Assembly (NCBI GenBank): GCA_002102555.1
Contig: MCFL01000109.1
Span: forward strand, 1 to 64,000
Origin: Catenaria anguillulae PL171
Taxonomy: Eukaryota; Blastocladiomycota; Blastocladiomycetes; Blastocladiales; Catenariaceae
Direction: 5' to 3'
DNA: 64,000 nt
Shown one piece after another: positions 11,369 to 21,440 of this stretch. Under the pieces are notes generated by a model. It made no database searches. It worked only from the letters and a program-made list of their open reading frames with translations, and had not been told where the DNA came from. Position 1 is the stretch's first letter. The number at the start of each line of letters is the position of its first letter. A program made the translations under genes and the position numbers.

Positions 11369-11869
11369 GTTGGACAACTAATCAACGTCTTAGTAAATGC
11401 ATGCATGGCCTTTCAGGTTCCGGTGAGGCGGGGAGAGCCCGCGATTTTCAAGGACTTGTTTCACTGCCCGCTGAGGTCCGTTCGATGTGCCCAGCCAACT
11501 CATTTCGTTGTCATTGCCAAAAGTGTGCCACCAGTTCAAGGGTCCCATGATTGGAGCCATTTGGAGCAGGACCAGAACGACGGCTGCATTCGTGATGGGC
11601 TCCGTGGTCATCAGACAAGGTCGTCGTCGTCGTAATCTCAGCTGTTGGCTTCGGATTGGACTGAAAAAAAAATGTTACCCGTTTGTAAACTCATATGGAC
11701 AAGAACTCAAGAAGACAAGCAAATGGGCGAGCATCTGAGATGAGCCGATATCTGTCACTCGAAGCCAAAAGTTTTGAGCAAGGAATCCCACGCACATGGC
11801 ACGGGAAGAAAATGATACATTGAATACCATGGAACAATGTCGTCGATAGGCAGACGGGGGCACATTTGT
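11369..11869. other. Intergenic; possible small minus-strand frame
   Basis: Between the UBR7-like start and the H2A 3' stem-loop. A minus-strand frame at 11390-11611 encodes about 73 residues with a hydrophobic N-terminal half and a LNWWHTFGNDNEMSW segment. It could be a tiny membrane protein, a missed UBR7 5' exon, or nothing. No homologue is recognised. Confidence 0.25.
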
Positions 11870-11885
11870 GGCTTTGATAAAAGCC
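11870..11885 (-). promoter_or_regulatory. Histone-type 3' stem-loop of H2A
   Basis: Read on the mRNA strand this is GGCTTTTATCAAAGCC: a 6-bp stem (GGCTTT/AAAGCC) and a 4-nt loop, followed by ACAAAT. It lies about 195 nt after the H2A stop. It fits the histone mRNA 3' stem-loop pattern GG-YYY-TTYT-NA-RRR-CC except for one loop-side base. The same 16 nt, with CCC before and ACAAAT after, occur downstream of both H2B genes. Confidence 0.75.
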
Positions 11886-12079
11886 GGGGGAAAAACAAGA
11901 CAAAACAGAAAAAAAAATCAAAAAAGGGCAAAGGAGGGATAGGCTGAAATGCTCGGTAACCTTGAAAGACGACAATGACGTGGAAGCAACTCAAACCTGG
12001 GCCACGACCAAAGAAACTGGGCGCCTCGACAGGAAACCGACAAGAACCGGGTCACAGTGCGGGACAAGCAACAGACACC

Positions 12080-12562
<483 letters not shown>

Positions 12563-13168
12563 TTTGATAGTTGAAGAAAAGTATGTTGGGGTTGCGCGTA
12601 AGCGGTTGGATAGCTTCGATAGCTTGAAAATGCGAGCGCGGATGTGCGTTGGCAGAGATGGGGCCGTCAATGTGGGTCGGAGGGTCGGGGGGGGTCAGTG
12701 CTGCTTTTGTATGGAGACGCGTATGAGATCGACTCACTCAGTCAATCTGACGAAAAGTGATCGCCATATGCGGCTTGCCAAGCCAAGCAGATCGGCGTGC
12801 CATGGTAAAGGCACGTGACACGATTTCCACGTGCCGGCATGTGCTACAGAGCTTTGTTCAGAAGAGTCAGGCTCACACGAAAAGGCGCAAGCCATGGCAC
12901 GTGCCGATTGTGTGCCAGCAATCCATCAGTGGCACGTGTCGGAACACCGATCTGCGACATTGTGCTGCCCAAGACGCCGATCCTTTTTGCTTTCACGATC
13001 GAGTCACGTCCGCCGACTCGCGATCACTCTCAACTTTTGACGCTTTTATAAAACGCGGCATGCACCCCGCCCCACCCAACTTGACTGGATTCTGAAAGCT
13101 ATTGCATCCCGTCTCGTGCAAATTTCGCCAAGAACCGCTACCAAACCCACAACCCCACCGCCGTCACC
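12563..13168. promoter_or_regulatory. Divergent H2A/H2B promoter with four CACGTG boxes
   Basis: Shared control region of H2A (left) and H2B (right). CACGTG occurs at 12813-12818, 12829-12834, 12899-12904 and 12934-12939, each within GGCACGTG or its complement. TATAAA at 13047-13052 sits about 120 nt before the H2B ATG. No clear TATA faces H2A. The palindromic boxes fit a bHLH factor (Cbf1/Pho4/USF type) that could act in both directions. Confidence 0.6.
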
Positions 13169-13710
13169 ATGCCGCCCAAGACCTCTGACGCTGTCGCCAG
13201 CAAGAAGCCCGCCGGCAAGGCCCCCGTCAAGGCTGCCGCCTCGACCGAGAAGAAGGCTGGCAAGCGCAAGGCCGCCCGCAAGGAGACCTTCAACACGTAC
13301 ATCTACAAGGTGCTCAAGCAGGTCCACCCCGAGACGTATGTTAAAGAACATGTTTGTCTTTGCGTGTCTTGTGCCAGCTGACACAGACCCTTTTTGAAAA
13401 ACAATCAATAGCGGTGTTTCCAACAAGGCCATGTCCATCATGAACTCGTTTGTCATGGATATCTTTGAGCGTGTTGCCGACGAGGCCTCCAAGCTGTCGA
13501 CCTACTCGAAGCGCTCCACCATCTCGTCCCGCGAAATCCAAACCGCCGTCCGTCTTCTCCTCCCCGGTGAGCTCGCCAAGCACGCCGTGTCTGAGGGCAC
13601 CAAGGCAGTGACGAAATTCCAAGTACAGGCCCCCTTTTTCGTGCGAGTGTTGCCACGTGCCCATACTAACCTTGTCTCTCTTTGTATTTGTACAGTCGTC
13701 GTCCAAGTAA
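13169..13710 (+). CDS. H2B: Histone H2B, copy 1 (two introns)
   Basis: Core histone H2B, partner of H2A. Exons are 13169-13335, 13412-13622 and 13696-13710; 393 nt, 130 residues. The Lys/Ala-rich tail ([17 protein letters not shown]) leads into [21 protein letters not shown], where intron 1 lies within the Thr codon, then [20 protein letters not shown], the [20 protein letters not shown] region, and VTKFQSSSK. Intron 2 (73 nt) separates the last four residues and the stop; it begins and ends with GTACAG. The second copy at 23234-23702 encodes the same protein but lacks this intron. This copy keeps the H2A-linked promoter and TATA box, so it is probably the ancestral locus. Confidence 0.98.
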
Positions 13711-14310
13711 GTTTTCCTTGTTGCCTTTGTCTCTGCGTCCCGCGCTCGATTTCTATGGTCTGTGGCCCTCGTTCAGTCGCTTCCAAGTCATTGTCGTCGC
13801 TTATTCCCTCATCATCTTTTGAATCTTTTGTCATTTTGTTTTCTCGTTTCCACCCGGCTTTTATCAAAGCCACAAATCTTCTGCCATCGAGGTGTACATC
13901 AATGCAATGCTTTGTCTTTATCCGTGCCTTGGCATGGAACACTTTTATCCTTCCGCTTGAATTGAGAGTGCTGTCACCTAAAATCACCGGAGAAGTCGTG
14001 AGCCGACAGCCAGCGTTGAGACGTCGTTGGCCGGCGCGTCAATGGTTCCACCAAAGCAGGTGGGAGACTTTTTGCAGCCCTTGATGACTGCAGATGTGCC
14101 TTGAGTAGTAGTAGCCTTGAGTCCGCTTGGAGAGACGATGAACAAGGCAGTAAAAACATGGAATCGTGGACCATCATCACACCATGTCACCCTTATTACA
14201 AATTCGTCATTTCGTCTCAGGTCAAATATACAGAGTATTTATTCACTTGGTCACAAAGAGGCACATCACAACCTGAACTACTCACGAAAGTCACCAATCG
14301 CCGCCTTACT
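13711..14310. other. H2B copy 1 3' flank
   Basis: Holds the H2B 3'UTR. Near 13755-13800 there is a block similar to the H2A 3'UTR (GTGGCCC, then GCTTCCA and GTCATTGTCGTC); the 3' stem-loop follows at 13856. The rest matches arm 2 and shows no gene. Confidence 0.5.
13856..13871 (+). promoter_or_regulatory. Histone-type 3' stem-loop of H2B copy 1
   Basis: GGCTTTTATCAAAGCC begins 146 nt after the stop and is flanked by CACCC and ACAAAT. It is identical to the element downstream of H2A and of H2B copy 2. Confidence 0.75.
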
Positions 14311-15102
14311 TCATCCAAGCAGCACATGCAATGGCAATGCTTTCGCGCCCGTCGCCGCCACGTACACGTTGCCGCCATTTCGCGGCGCGCGCGATTTCCC
14401 ACACGCCGCAGCCACTCCGCCCCGTTTGCGTGAAGCCCACGAATCGGATGAAGTGGTCCGACTCACAGGCACCGAGCTGACAGGTAACTGAGTGGTTGGG
14501 GGCGGTTTGGACCGCTGCGCCGACGTCGTTGGCGAGTGAGCGCGAGCGGGAACCACCAAAGGCGGCTCTCCATCCAAACGAGGCGCAGGTGGGCGCGTTT
14601 GTTTCTCTGGCATGGCCGCCACAGCGGGTGTGGTCGACGACGAGTCGGCGCGCTCGCCCAAATCGCTCTTGACATGAGCACGCTGAGACACTGTTTGCTT
14701 GGCCGGCAGGTCAGCGTGCGGCTGGGACGTGGCAGACGGCGTGGCGGCATCCTTGGGCGGTGGTTGTGTTGCAGTCGGTGCGGGTCTTGACTTGCGGTGC
14801 ACAGGAAGCCCTGTCAATGGCAACTGGGCCAAGGCAAACAGCACCGGATTGGGTCGGACCATGGGCTGCGGCCGTTTGGAGGTTGGCGTGTTGGCGGCGG
14901 CGGTGGCGGCAGGTGCAACACGGGAGGATGAGTGAGCGGATGACAAGGCCGAGGTCGAGGACGATTCGGGCCACTGCGCTGGCGGCCAATACATCCGCAA
15001 TGATCCTCCAGCTCTCTTGATGACACTTTTTGGGGCTGCGATCGGGAGCGATTGCACACAAGGGTGAGAAACTGCTCGAGCGCGCCCAAATCTGCCAGAC
15101 AT
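14311..15102 (-). pseudogene. Truncated duplicate of the Pro/Ala-rich gene at 21429-22634
   Basis: The C-terminal ~215 residues match the gene in arm 2 almost exactly (for example RPQPMVRPNPVLFALAQLP and the end ALPLHVLLG). Upstream of 14957 homology stops abruptly and the frame continues into unrelated sequence (residues such as MYWPPAQWPESS). This is the broken end of the inverted duplication, so I treat it as a 5'-truncated copy; a chimeric transcript is possible. Function unknown. Confidence 0.7.
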
Positions 15103-15337
15103 AAACGCTCTTGCGCCAACTCGCCCAACCCGCGGTCGCTTGCGGGTCCCGATCTGCCGTCATTTTCAGCATCAATTCTGCGGACGGATGACGAACAAGT
15201 CAAGGCGTGCAATGGTGGTGCTGTGCTCGGCAACAGATCACGTACTGTTCCGTTTGGGGGGTCGAGAGAGTGTTCGTGTGAGGGGAAAAGGAATGGTTGA
15301 TGAATCGACGGAGAACGACTCGGAATCATGAAGCCCA

Positions 15338-16008
15338 TCAGTCGCAATCAATGGTGCAGAGAAGCGCGATGTGACGACAACCTGAGATGTCGATTGTGCA
15401 GTCGAGTTCCAACACCATGTGCACAAGATGTTTGCACATCCGGAAACTCCCGTCGTGGTAACTGGGACACGGACAGTACCAGCGTCGCAGGTGCGTCGCA
15501 GGTTGGGTGCATACGTGTCCTTGTACAAATCGCTCGGAGCAGTCTTGGACGCCTTTACCCACTCCTGATTAAACTCCTTGCGCCAACATGGAGTTTCAAT
15601 GCCTGCGTCGTACCGCTCAACCTCCGCACAAAGTCCGAGCCGAATGCCTGCGGCGATGAATGAGAGCATGACACCAACGGTCACTCGCCCAATCTTGCTC
15701 AAGCGCTCCTTGAAGTGGGACCGATGCGACTCAACGCAGTTGGTCGCGCGCCAAACGGTAATGAGCGACGAGATGAGGCGGTTGGCGCACCGGCTACAGA
15801 TGAGTATTTTGGACAGGCTGTGAGGGAATGCAACATGGAAAAACACCAACAAACAAACGCACGTACTACTTGTAGCGGCTGGGCGCATACTACTCTTTCG
15901 ACAAGGAGCAGAAGAATGGTACATGATCGCGCGACTTACAAAGTTGATCATCTGAGCCACATGCTGAGGACGATGCCGCGGTTGCTGCTCCTGTACTTCT
16001 GATCCCAC
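15338..16008 (-). pseudogene. SWIM zinc-finger transposase fragment (MULE-like)
   Basis: Two overlapping minus-strand frames combine into one degraded protein. Upstream residues include NRLISSLITVWRATNCVESH and GLCAEVERYDAGIETPCW. After a frameshift near 15490 comes WYCPCPSYHDGSFRMCKHLV, a clear SWIM zinc finger (C-x-C ... C-x-H) as found at the C-terminus of Mutator-like transposases. The DDE catalytic core is not seen. Probably a dead element fragment; a host SWIM protein is less likely given the frameshift and the surrounding debris. Confidence 0.55.
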
Positions 16009-17460
16009 TCGGCCTGGAGCGTGGTCGCACAGACGGACTCGATATGGCGGAAGTAGATGGTGCGGATGTCACGGAACGTCTGTTCGGCGCCAGCTGCGCG
16101 CTGCGTGCGGAGCTCACGCCCAAAGTCATTGTTGATGAAGTCCAAGTGGTTCGTAACCATAGCCACAATACGGCCCATGTCATCCTTGTTCAGCGGTCCG
16201 TCCGCAGGCATGCGGCGCACAGCGAGTAGGTGAGTGACACGCGAGCTGATTTCCGTAATGTAATCGTGCGGGGACGTATATTCGCGCGGCTCGGTGGCGT
16301 CCAACGGGATGTCCTCCATGTGCTTGGCCGCCGACTGCACACGGGAAGTCCCAAAGATCACGCATCGAGCGGAAACGGGTGAAGTAATGTGACGGCGCCG
16401 TAATGCCGAGTGCCGCGAAGAGCCAGGGGCAGTGCGCGGTCATATTCGGCCGACTGGGCATGAGATGGGTCGATACCGGGGCGGGCGGCAGCCAGCCATA
16501 CTTCGTGGGAGTGGTCGAGGAGCAGGTAGAGCTTCATACCGCTGAGGCGTTCCTTCCCGTCGCGCATCCAGCGGTCCCATTCGAACCCACTCGTGCAGTT
16601 CAAGGCAATCTTGCTGAAGACCTTCTTGGAGACGTCCTCGATGGAGGAAAAGGATACCTTAGCCACGGCGGCGGCAATGGCGCTTGTGACAGACGGGTCC
16701 ATGGTCGAGGTGGGGGCGGCCGTCGTGAGCATTGGGGCAGCTGTCGCAAGCACTGCGACACTGGCCCGCGCTGGGAGCGGCATGTTGGTCGAACCGCCCG
16801 AGTACTGGTACACGTTGGCTGCGCGTCGGGGAGAATCTGTCGGCCAGACGCCATCGGCGGAGCGTCCGGCTGGGCTGCGTACGCGTCGGTCGGCGGCTGC
16901 GCAAGTTGATCGCGGAGCTGTTGACGCAATTGCTGGTTGATTTCGGCCAGGGCTGATGAATACCGCTGAGATGCCGCACAATCGCACGCCGCAAAATACG
17001 CCTCGTGCTGCTGCTTGATGGCTTCGTGATTTGCCTTCGCCTCCCGCTCACCAGACTCGGCGAGGAGTAAGCGGGTGGCGTCTCGCATTGCGTTCAGGTC
17101 TTCTACCTTGGCCACCAGCTGATCATGCTACGAAACTTCCGTTGAGAATGCATCCCCCTTTGCCCGCAACGAAGTACAATCGGCAGATACTTTGGAACAC
17201 CGATCACGCAGTTCGCCCGCCTCCCTTTGCGCGCTGGAAGGCTGTTGCTTCCAAATTGGCCTGGCGACACGCTCTTGCCCAAGCTCTGCGCGCAACAATT
17301 CGTAACGTTGGGTCGTATTCTGATGTTGCTCTTGCTCCTGCAACAGTGCCGCTTTGGCCTTGTGAGCCAGTTGTTGATTCGCCGCCAGATCGTTTTGAAG
17401 GGTGTGAGTTGCGTCGTAGAGATTGATCCATTGCGCGGGTTGGTGCGGGTCGCAAACCTG
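15948..17460 (-). mobile_element. Degraded gag-like coiled-coil protein
   Basis: Minus-strand frames from about 17460 down to 15948 read as one protein broken by several frameshifts. It has a glutamine/alanine-rich coiled coil (EQEQHQNTTQRYELLRAEL; EINQQLRQQLRDQLAQ), then a linker, then a helical block with FEWDRWMRDGKERLSGMKLY and TSPHDYITEISSRVTHLL. A coiled coil followed by a Trp-containing helical block resembles gag capsid regions of fungal LTR retrotransposons; that is inference. Orientation is opposite to the Copia fragment at 19440, so they need not belong together. Confidence 0.4.
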
Positions 17461-18633
17461 ATGGCATTACGTCGTATACAACGTCAGTAACACATAAATA
17501 CCAAGGGCGAAGGTAAGAAAAAGGCCAAATTGCTGGCAACACAGCCAGATCATACCGTTGCGGTGCTATCTACGCTCGAGTTCTTGACGAAATGGTAGCC
17601 AACGCTTTTGCGGAGTGACTTGCTTCCCTTGACAAATGTATCGTGAGAGGCGAGAGCAGGGCAAAGTTTGGAGAAAGAGACCGTCAAGGTCTACGGCAAG
17701 TTTTTCAACATCATCCGACATGCCCTTGCTCCCGGTTGGCACCAGCGGCGTCTCCGGCCATGTGAAACCTGTGTTCATCCGACATGAGATGGGTTTGTGA
17801 GATCAGGAGACAAAGACGCCACTTTAGCCAGAATGCACTGAAATTGCCAGGATGGGATAGAGAGACAAATGATACCTTGCGTCGTGCCTGACATGACCTG
17901 CCCCTCGGTTTTTCAAAATGCGAGCGTGCGATCCTGAGCCAACACGGAGAAGGCTCAGCAGCGGGTGAAAGCGGGCTCGGCCTTGCCCGCCTCCGCACGG
18001 CGGCGCTTGGAGTTTCGTTCGTCAATCTTCGCAAGGAGCAGCGCCTTCTGGCGCTCGATTTGGGCAAGTTGAAGATTCATTTCGTCCTCCTCGTCCCCGT
18101 CATCTCCCCCAAGTCCATGCGGCTTGCGGCGTTGGGATGGTCATCCATCACGTGGTGCGGAGATTTGGTCGTGGCAGTAGGTTCATCAGTTCCTGAAATT
18201 TGAGGCGCTAAAGGGAGGTACCCAGGTTAGATTGCGTCCAGGCAGGGAGAGCAATGGTAGCGGGTCAGGCTGCGTACCCGGAGGATGGCTCTGGTCGTTC
18301 ATGGGGTGGTAGTGGTTGTTTTCCAAGACCTCGGGCGCCTTGGTCGTATCCGCCTCCTGTCGGTATGCGTCGCATGCGAAGTGGGCGTGACGAGCGGTTC
18401 ACGCGCGGTGGGTGCGTGGCGGTCGAGGTGTGCCGGCTCCGGGTCGCTACCTCGTGCGGGAGGAAAGCGTGAGCATAATATGTTTGTGTTGCTGTTGTTG
18501 GTGTTGGTGGTGCGCGTTCGATCGGCGGTCCGTCAACTGATCGGCACCCCTTCAAGCTGCCCTTCGGCGAGCGCTCAGGGTGAATTCAAGTGCGACAGGA
18601 GCAATATTTACTACAAGCCTATACAATATCACC
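17461..18633. other. Transposon-debris interval without a defined gene
   Basis: A minus-strand stretch near 18000-18100 reads acidic, then EMNLQLAQIERQKALLLAK, then a basic SKRRRAEAG segment. This could be the N-terminal part of the gag-like element upstream. Nothing else is recognisable. Confidence 0.3.
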
Positions 18634-19272
18634 ATGTCGACCGAAGCACCTGAACCCATGGACGATCAAGCACAAATGGAACAGGACCACGACGGTCCAG
18701 AACCAGGTCAAGACGAAGAAGGCGACGCCTCGCTCCCCAATCTTCAAGCCGCGCTTGAGGACATGCGTCCATTCCTCGCAATAGATCAGTTTGACGACAT
18801 GACTGCCACCGAACAGCTCTACGGTGTATATGTTGTACGTCTTTCACTGACACTGATCGTACCTCCCTATTTGGGTGATATCCTTCTCACTTGTCTGTTT
18901 CCCACAATCCACAGTTGAGTTACGCCGCCGTCTTCCAGGAGGGGTCGGCCGACCTCGATGCCAACCCTCCCCCACACGTCAAGGCTTTTCTGCGTGACCA
19001 GGCGCAAAAAGGGATGGCCACGTCGCCCGCGTTTCCCATGGCGCCGGGGCCGAAGGATGATGTTGTCATGGTATGTATGGCTTCATTCCAACCATATCTG
19101 CCTCGACCACTCCTCTAACCTTTACTACCTGTGATTCGTAAAGGCATACTACAGAAAACTTCCCACCAACGACCCGGACACTGCGCGGTATCTCTTGTCC
19201 AGGCAACCCGACGTGGCAAAGAACATGTGCACAGTTTTCCGGACCGCCTGCAACCAGGAGCGCAAGGACTGA
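18634..19272 (+). CDS. Unrecognised small acidic protein (161 aa)
   Basis: Exons 18634-18834, 18915-19070 and 19144-19272 join in phase to give 486 nt, 161 residues. Both introns (80 and 73 nt) have good signals. The N-terminus is acidic (MSTEAPEPMDDQAQMEQD), followed by LQAALEDMRPFLAIDQF and TATEQLYGVYVLSYAAVFQ, then HVKAFLRDQAQKG, and a basic C-terminal part with YYRKLPTNDPDTARYLLS and AKNMCTVF. I know no family. Intact splicing amid transposon remnants suggests a real host gene or an element accessory gene. It ends about 170 nt before the Copia segment. Confidence 0.5.
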
Positions 19273-19439
19273 AAGAGTAACATTCTCAGCCCAGCTGCGA
19301 ATGAAGTTTGCAAGTCTCCCCAACTTGCATTCATCAACTATGTCGCGGGGAACTTCTTACACGCTTGATCAGGTGAATAAGGCAGCCATTCTGTTCCGAT
19401 TTACCAGTATCGTACGTACCTGTCGCACGTTCTTGGTAT

Positions 19440-21113
19440 TCTCATTTACTGACATGCGTAACCTGGGCAATATCCACAGAGGTTGTGTCGTCACGGACCC
19501 AATGACTGGTCGAGTTGTGGTCGACCACACCCACCACATCCGCAATCTGGTGCAGGAGTGTGGGTTGCAGGTCAAGAGCACGCCGATCAACTTCTTCAAC
19601 TCCTCGCCCGGTGTCGCCAAGGCTCGATTGACGGAAAACAAGGGCAAGGTCGTTCGCCGCGATGAGTACTTGTCCTTGGTCGGTAAGCTTCAGTACGTCG
19701 CGAATACGTCGCGGCCCGACATTGCCTACTGCTTCAACTCACTTGCTCGGTTCTCGGCAAAGCCCGGTCATCAACATTGGTCGGCCGCCATGCGCGTCGT
19801 TGAGCACCTTGCCAACACGTGGCAACTCGGCCTGTCATTCAACGTGGACCACCGGGTCGACCAAGTGATCGTGTCAGCGTTCTCGGATGCCGATTGGGCC
19901 GGCGACAGTGATTGCTACTCGATTGGTGGATCCGTCATGTGCGTCGCCGGTGCACCTGTCGCATGGTCATCAGGCAAGCAGAAGATCGTCGCGCTATCAA
20001 GCGCCGAATCCGAGTTTATCGCCGCCTCGACCGCGTATCGTTTGCTCGCGTGGGTGAGCCAGTTGCTCGAGAATGCGGGCGTCGACTTTGTGCCGCCCGT
20101 GCTCAAGATGGACTCCCCGGTGGCGATCGACGCGATCAAGACCGAGTGTACAAGCAAGCGCATGCGTTTCATCAACATCAAGTACCGGCATGTCTGCCAT
20201 GGGCCTCCACGCCAGGTCAAGGGTAAGCGCAAGAAGGCAAAAAGGAGTAAGCGTCCCGCTGGCGGCTCAGACGAAGGGAAAAGGGAGATCGCAGATTATG
20301 AGAAGTATGCGAAAACCGCGGTTGGCCAGCAAGCAAGAAAACGCCAAGCTTTCAACATGCTCAAGTTCTGGCAAGCACACACGCCCATGTTGCCAATCTT
20401 GAGCAAGATTGCGCTTGACGTCATGCTCGTGCATGCTGCAAGCACATCTGTTGAACGTGTGTTCTCGCATTGTGGTGTGATTGTTTCAAACCATCGCAAC
20501 CGCTTGAGCGATGACACTGTTCAAGCGCTTGTTTGCATGAAGATGTGGGGTCTTGATGGACTCGATGCGGCGCACAAGGCCATAAATGCGGATGTAGAGT
20601 AGGGCTGGCTAGTGTTTTTTTCCTCAGTTTCCTCTTAGCATCCATTGTAAATACTTCGTTCTACGTTCATTTCTCTTCATCACGCATGCTGTTCTGTGCG
20701 ATATTCTGGCACAGTATCGCGGTAGCCCACACTATCACTGCGTCAAGATATCGCATCGTATCGCATGTCACGACATTGGTATCGTGTATCGTTTGCTCCG
20801 CGATGGCTGTGTATCGCATCGCCATGCATAAAAATCGCAATACCCCCTTCCCGACACGATATGTACCACTACCATTGCTGACTCCAAAAGCGCTATTGTA
20901 CCGTATCGTGAGCGATACGATACAATACACAACAAAATACCGTGTATCAAAGTATCGTGCCCATCTCTACATGGGTACAAGGCCAAGGAGTTTGATCTTG
21001 AGTGGGTCCGTGGGTCCGAGAACGTTGCGGACGTATTCACGAAGCCGCTCGATGGCAAGACGCATGATTATTTGTGTCGGTGCATGGGCATGGTCAAGGT
21101 CCCGATCATGTAG
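19440..21113 (+). mobile_element. Ty1/Copia retrotransposon 3' part (RT end and RNase H), interrupted
   Basis: The pol C-terminus of a Copia element. 19440-20203 encodes the end of reverse transcriptase and RNase H: YLSLVGKLQYVANTSRPDIA, the catalytic FSDADWAGD and ALSSAESEFIAAS. It stops at IKYRHVCHG. The frame resumes at 20976 with YKAKEFDLEWV, then ENVADVFTKPLDG, ending at 21113. The two halves are separated by the hAT remnant 20204-20969. The 5' side (integrase, protease, gag) is absent. A purine run GAAGAGGGG followed by TGATCG near 21132 looks like a polypurine tract and LTR start. Dead element. Confidence 0.85.
20204..20969 (+). mobile_element. 5'-truncated hAT transposon inserted in Copia
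   Basis: The C-terminal dimerisation domain of an hAT transposase: LKFWQAHTPMLPILSKIALD, then STSVERVFSHCGVIVSNHRN and LSDDTVQALVCMKMW, stop at 20602. The Copia frame runs straight into it, making one 433-residue chimeric reading frame. The 3' noncoding part (20620-20969) is full of GTATCG-type repeats and ends GCCCATCTCTA; its complement, TAGAGATGGGC, looks like an hAT terminal inverted repeat. CATGGG flanks both sides (20198-20203 and 20970-20975), consistent with a target duplication, although hAT elements usually make 8 bp. The left end and catalytic region are missing. Confidence 0.8.
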
Positions 21114-21131
21114 AAGTTGGCTTGAAGAGGG

Positions 21132-21440
21132 GTGATCGAGGAGCGTGATGTGATCACGCATCATGTCTCACGTCACGTCCCCATCCCTTCCTGATCGGCC
21201 CTGCTCAAAATTGTGTGCTAAAGATACATTCGTGTCGGTCCCGCAAATTGCTGCGGATGATTGTTGTGATTGAGTTTCCCTTTCTTGTCTCTTCCCTCCG
21301 GATCCGCTCTTGTGTGCTCCCCGATTCCTCACTCCGTTTCCCGCTCGCTCCCAAAGTGTATCTCGCGAGTTGTCTCCACATGTTAAATACGGGTCGCAAC
21401 CCCGCTTCCCAAATACAATTCTATATGGTTGTTCGCAGCA
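21132..21440 (+). repeat. Candidate Copia 3' LTR
   Basis: Begins TG right after a purine-rich tract downstream of the Copia stop and could end at a CA near 21440. No second LTR is in the window for comparison, so the boundaries are inferred. Confidence 0.35.

Larger units (their letters stand above)
13150..14957 (+). repeat. Inverted-repeat arm 1 (H2B plus 3' flank)
   Basis: This segment recurs in reverse orientation at about 21990-23721. Homology begins about 19 nt before the H2B ATG and ends inside a proline/alanine-rich gene, where arm 1 continues with unrelated sequence. The arms are nearly identical apart from loss of H2B intron 2 in arm 2 and scattered substitutions. The arms enclose about 7 kb of transposon remnants. 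Confidence 0.9.
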
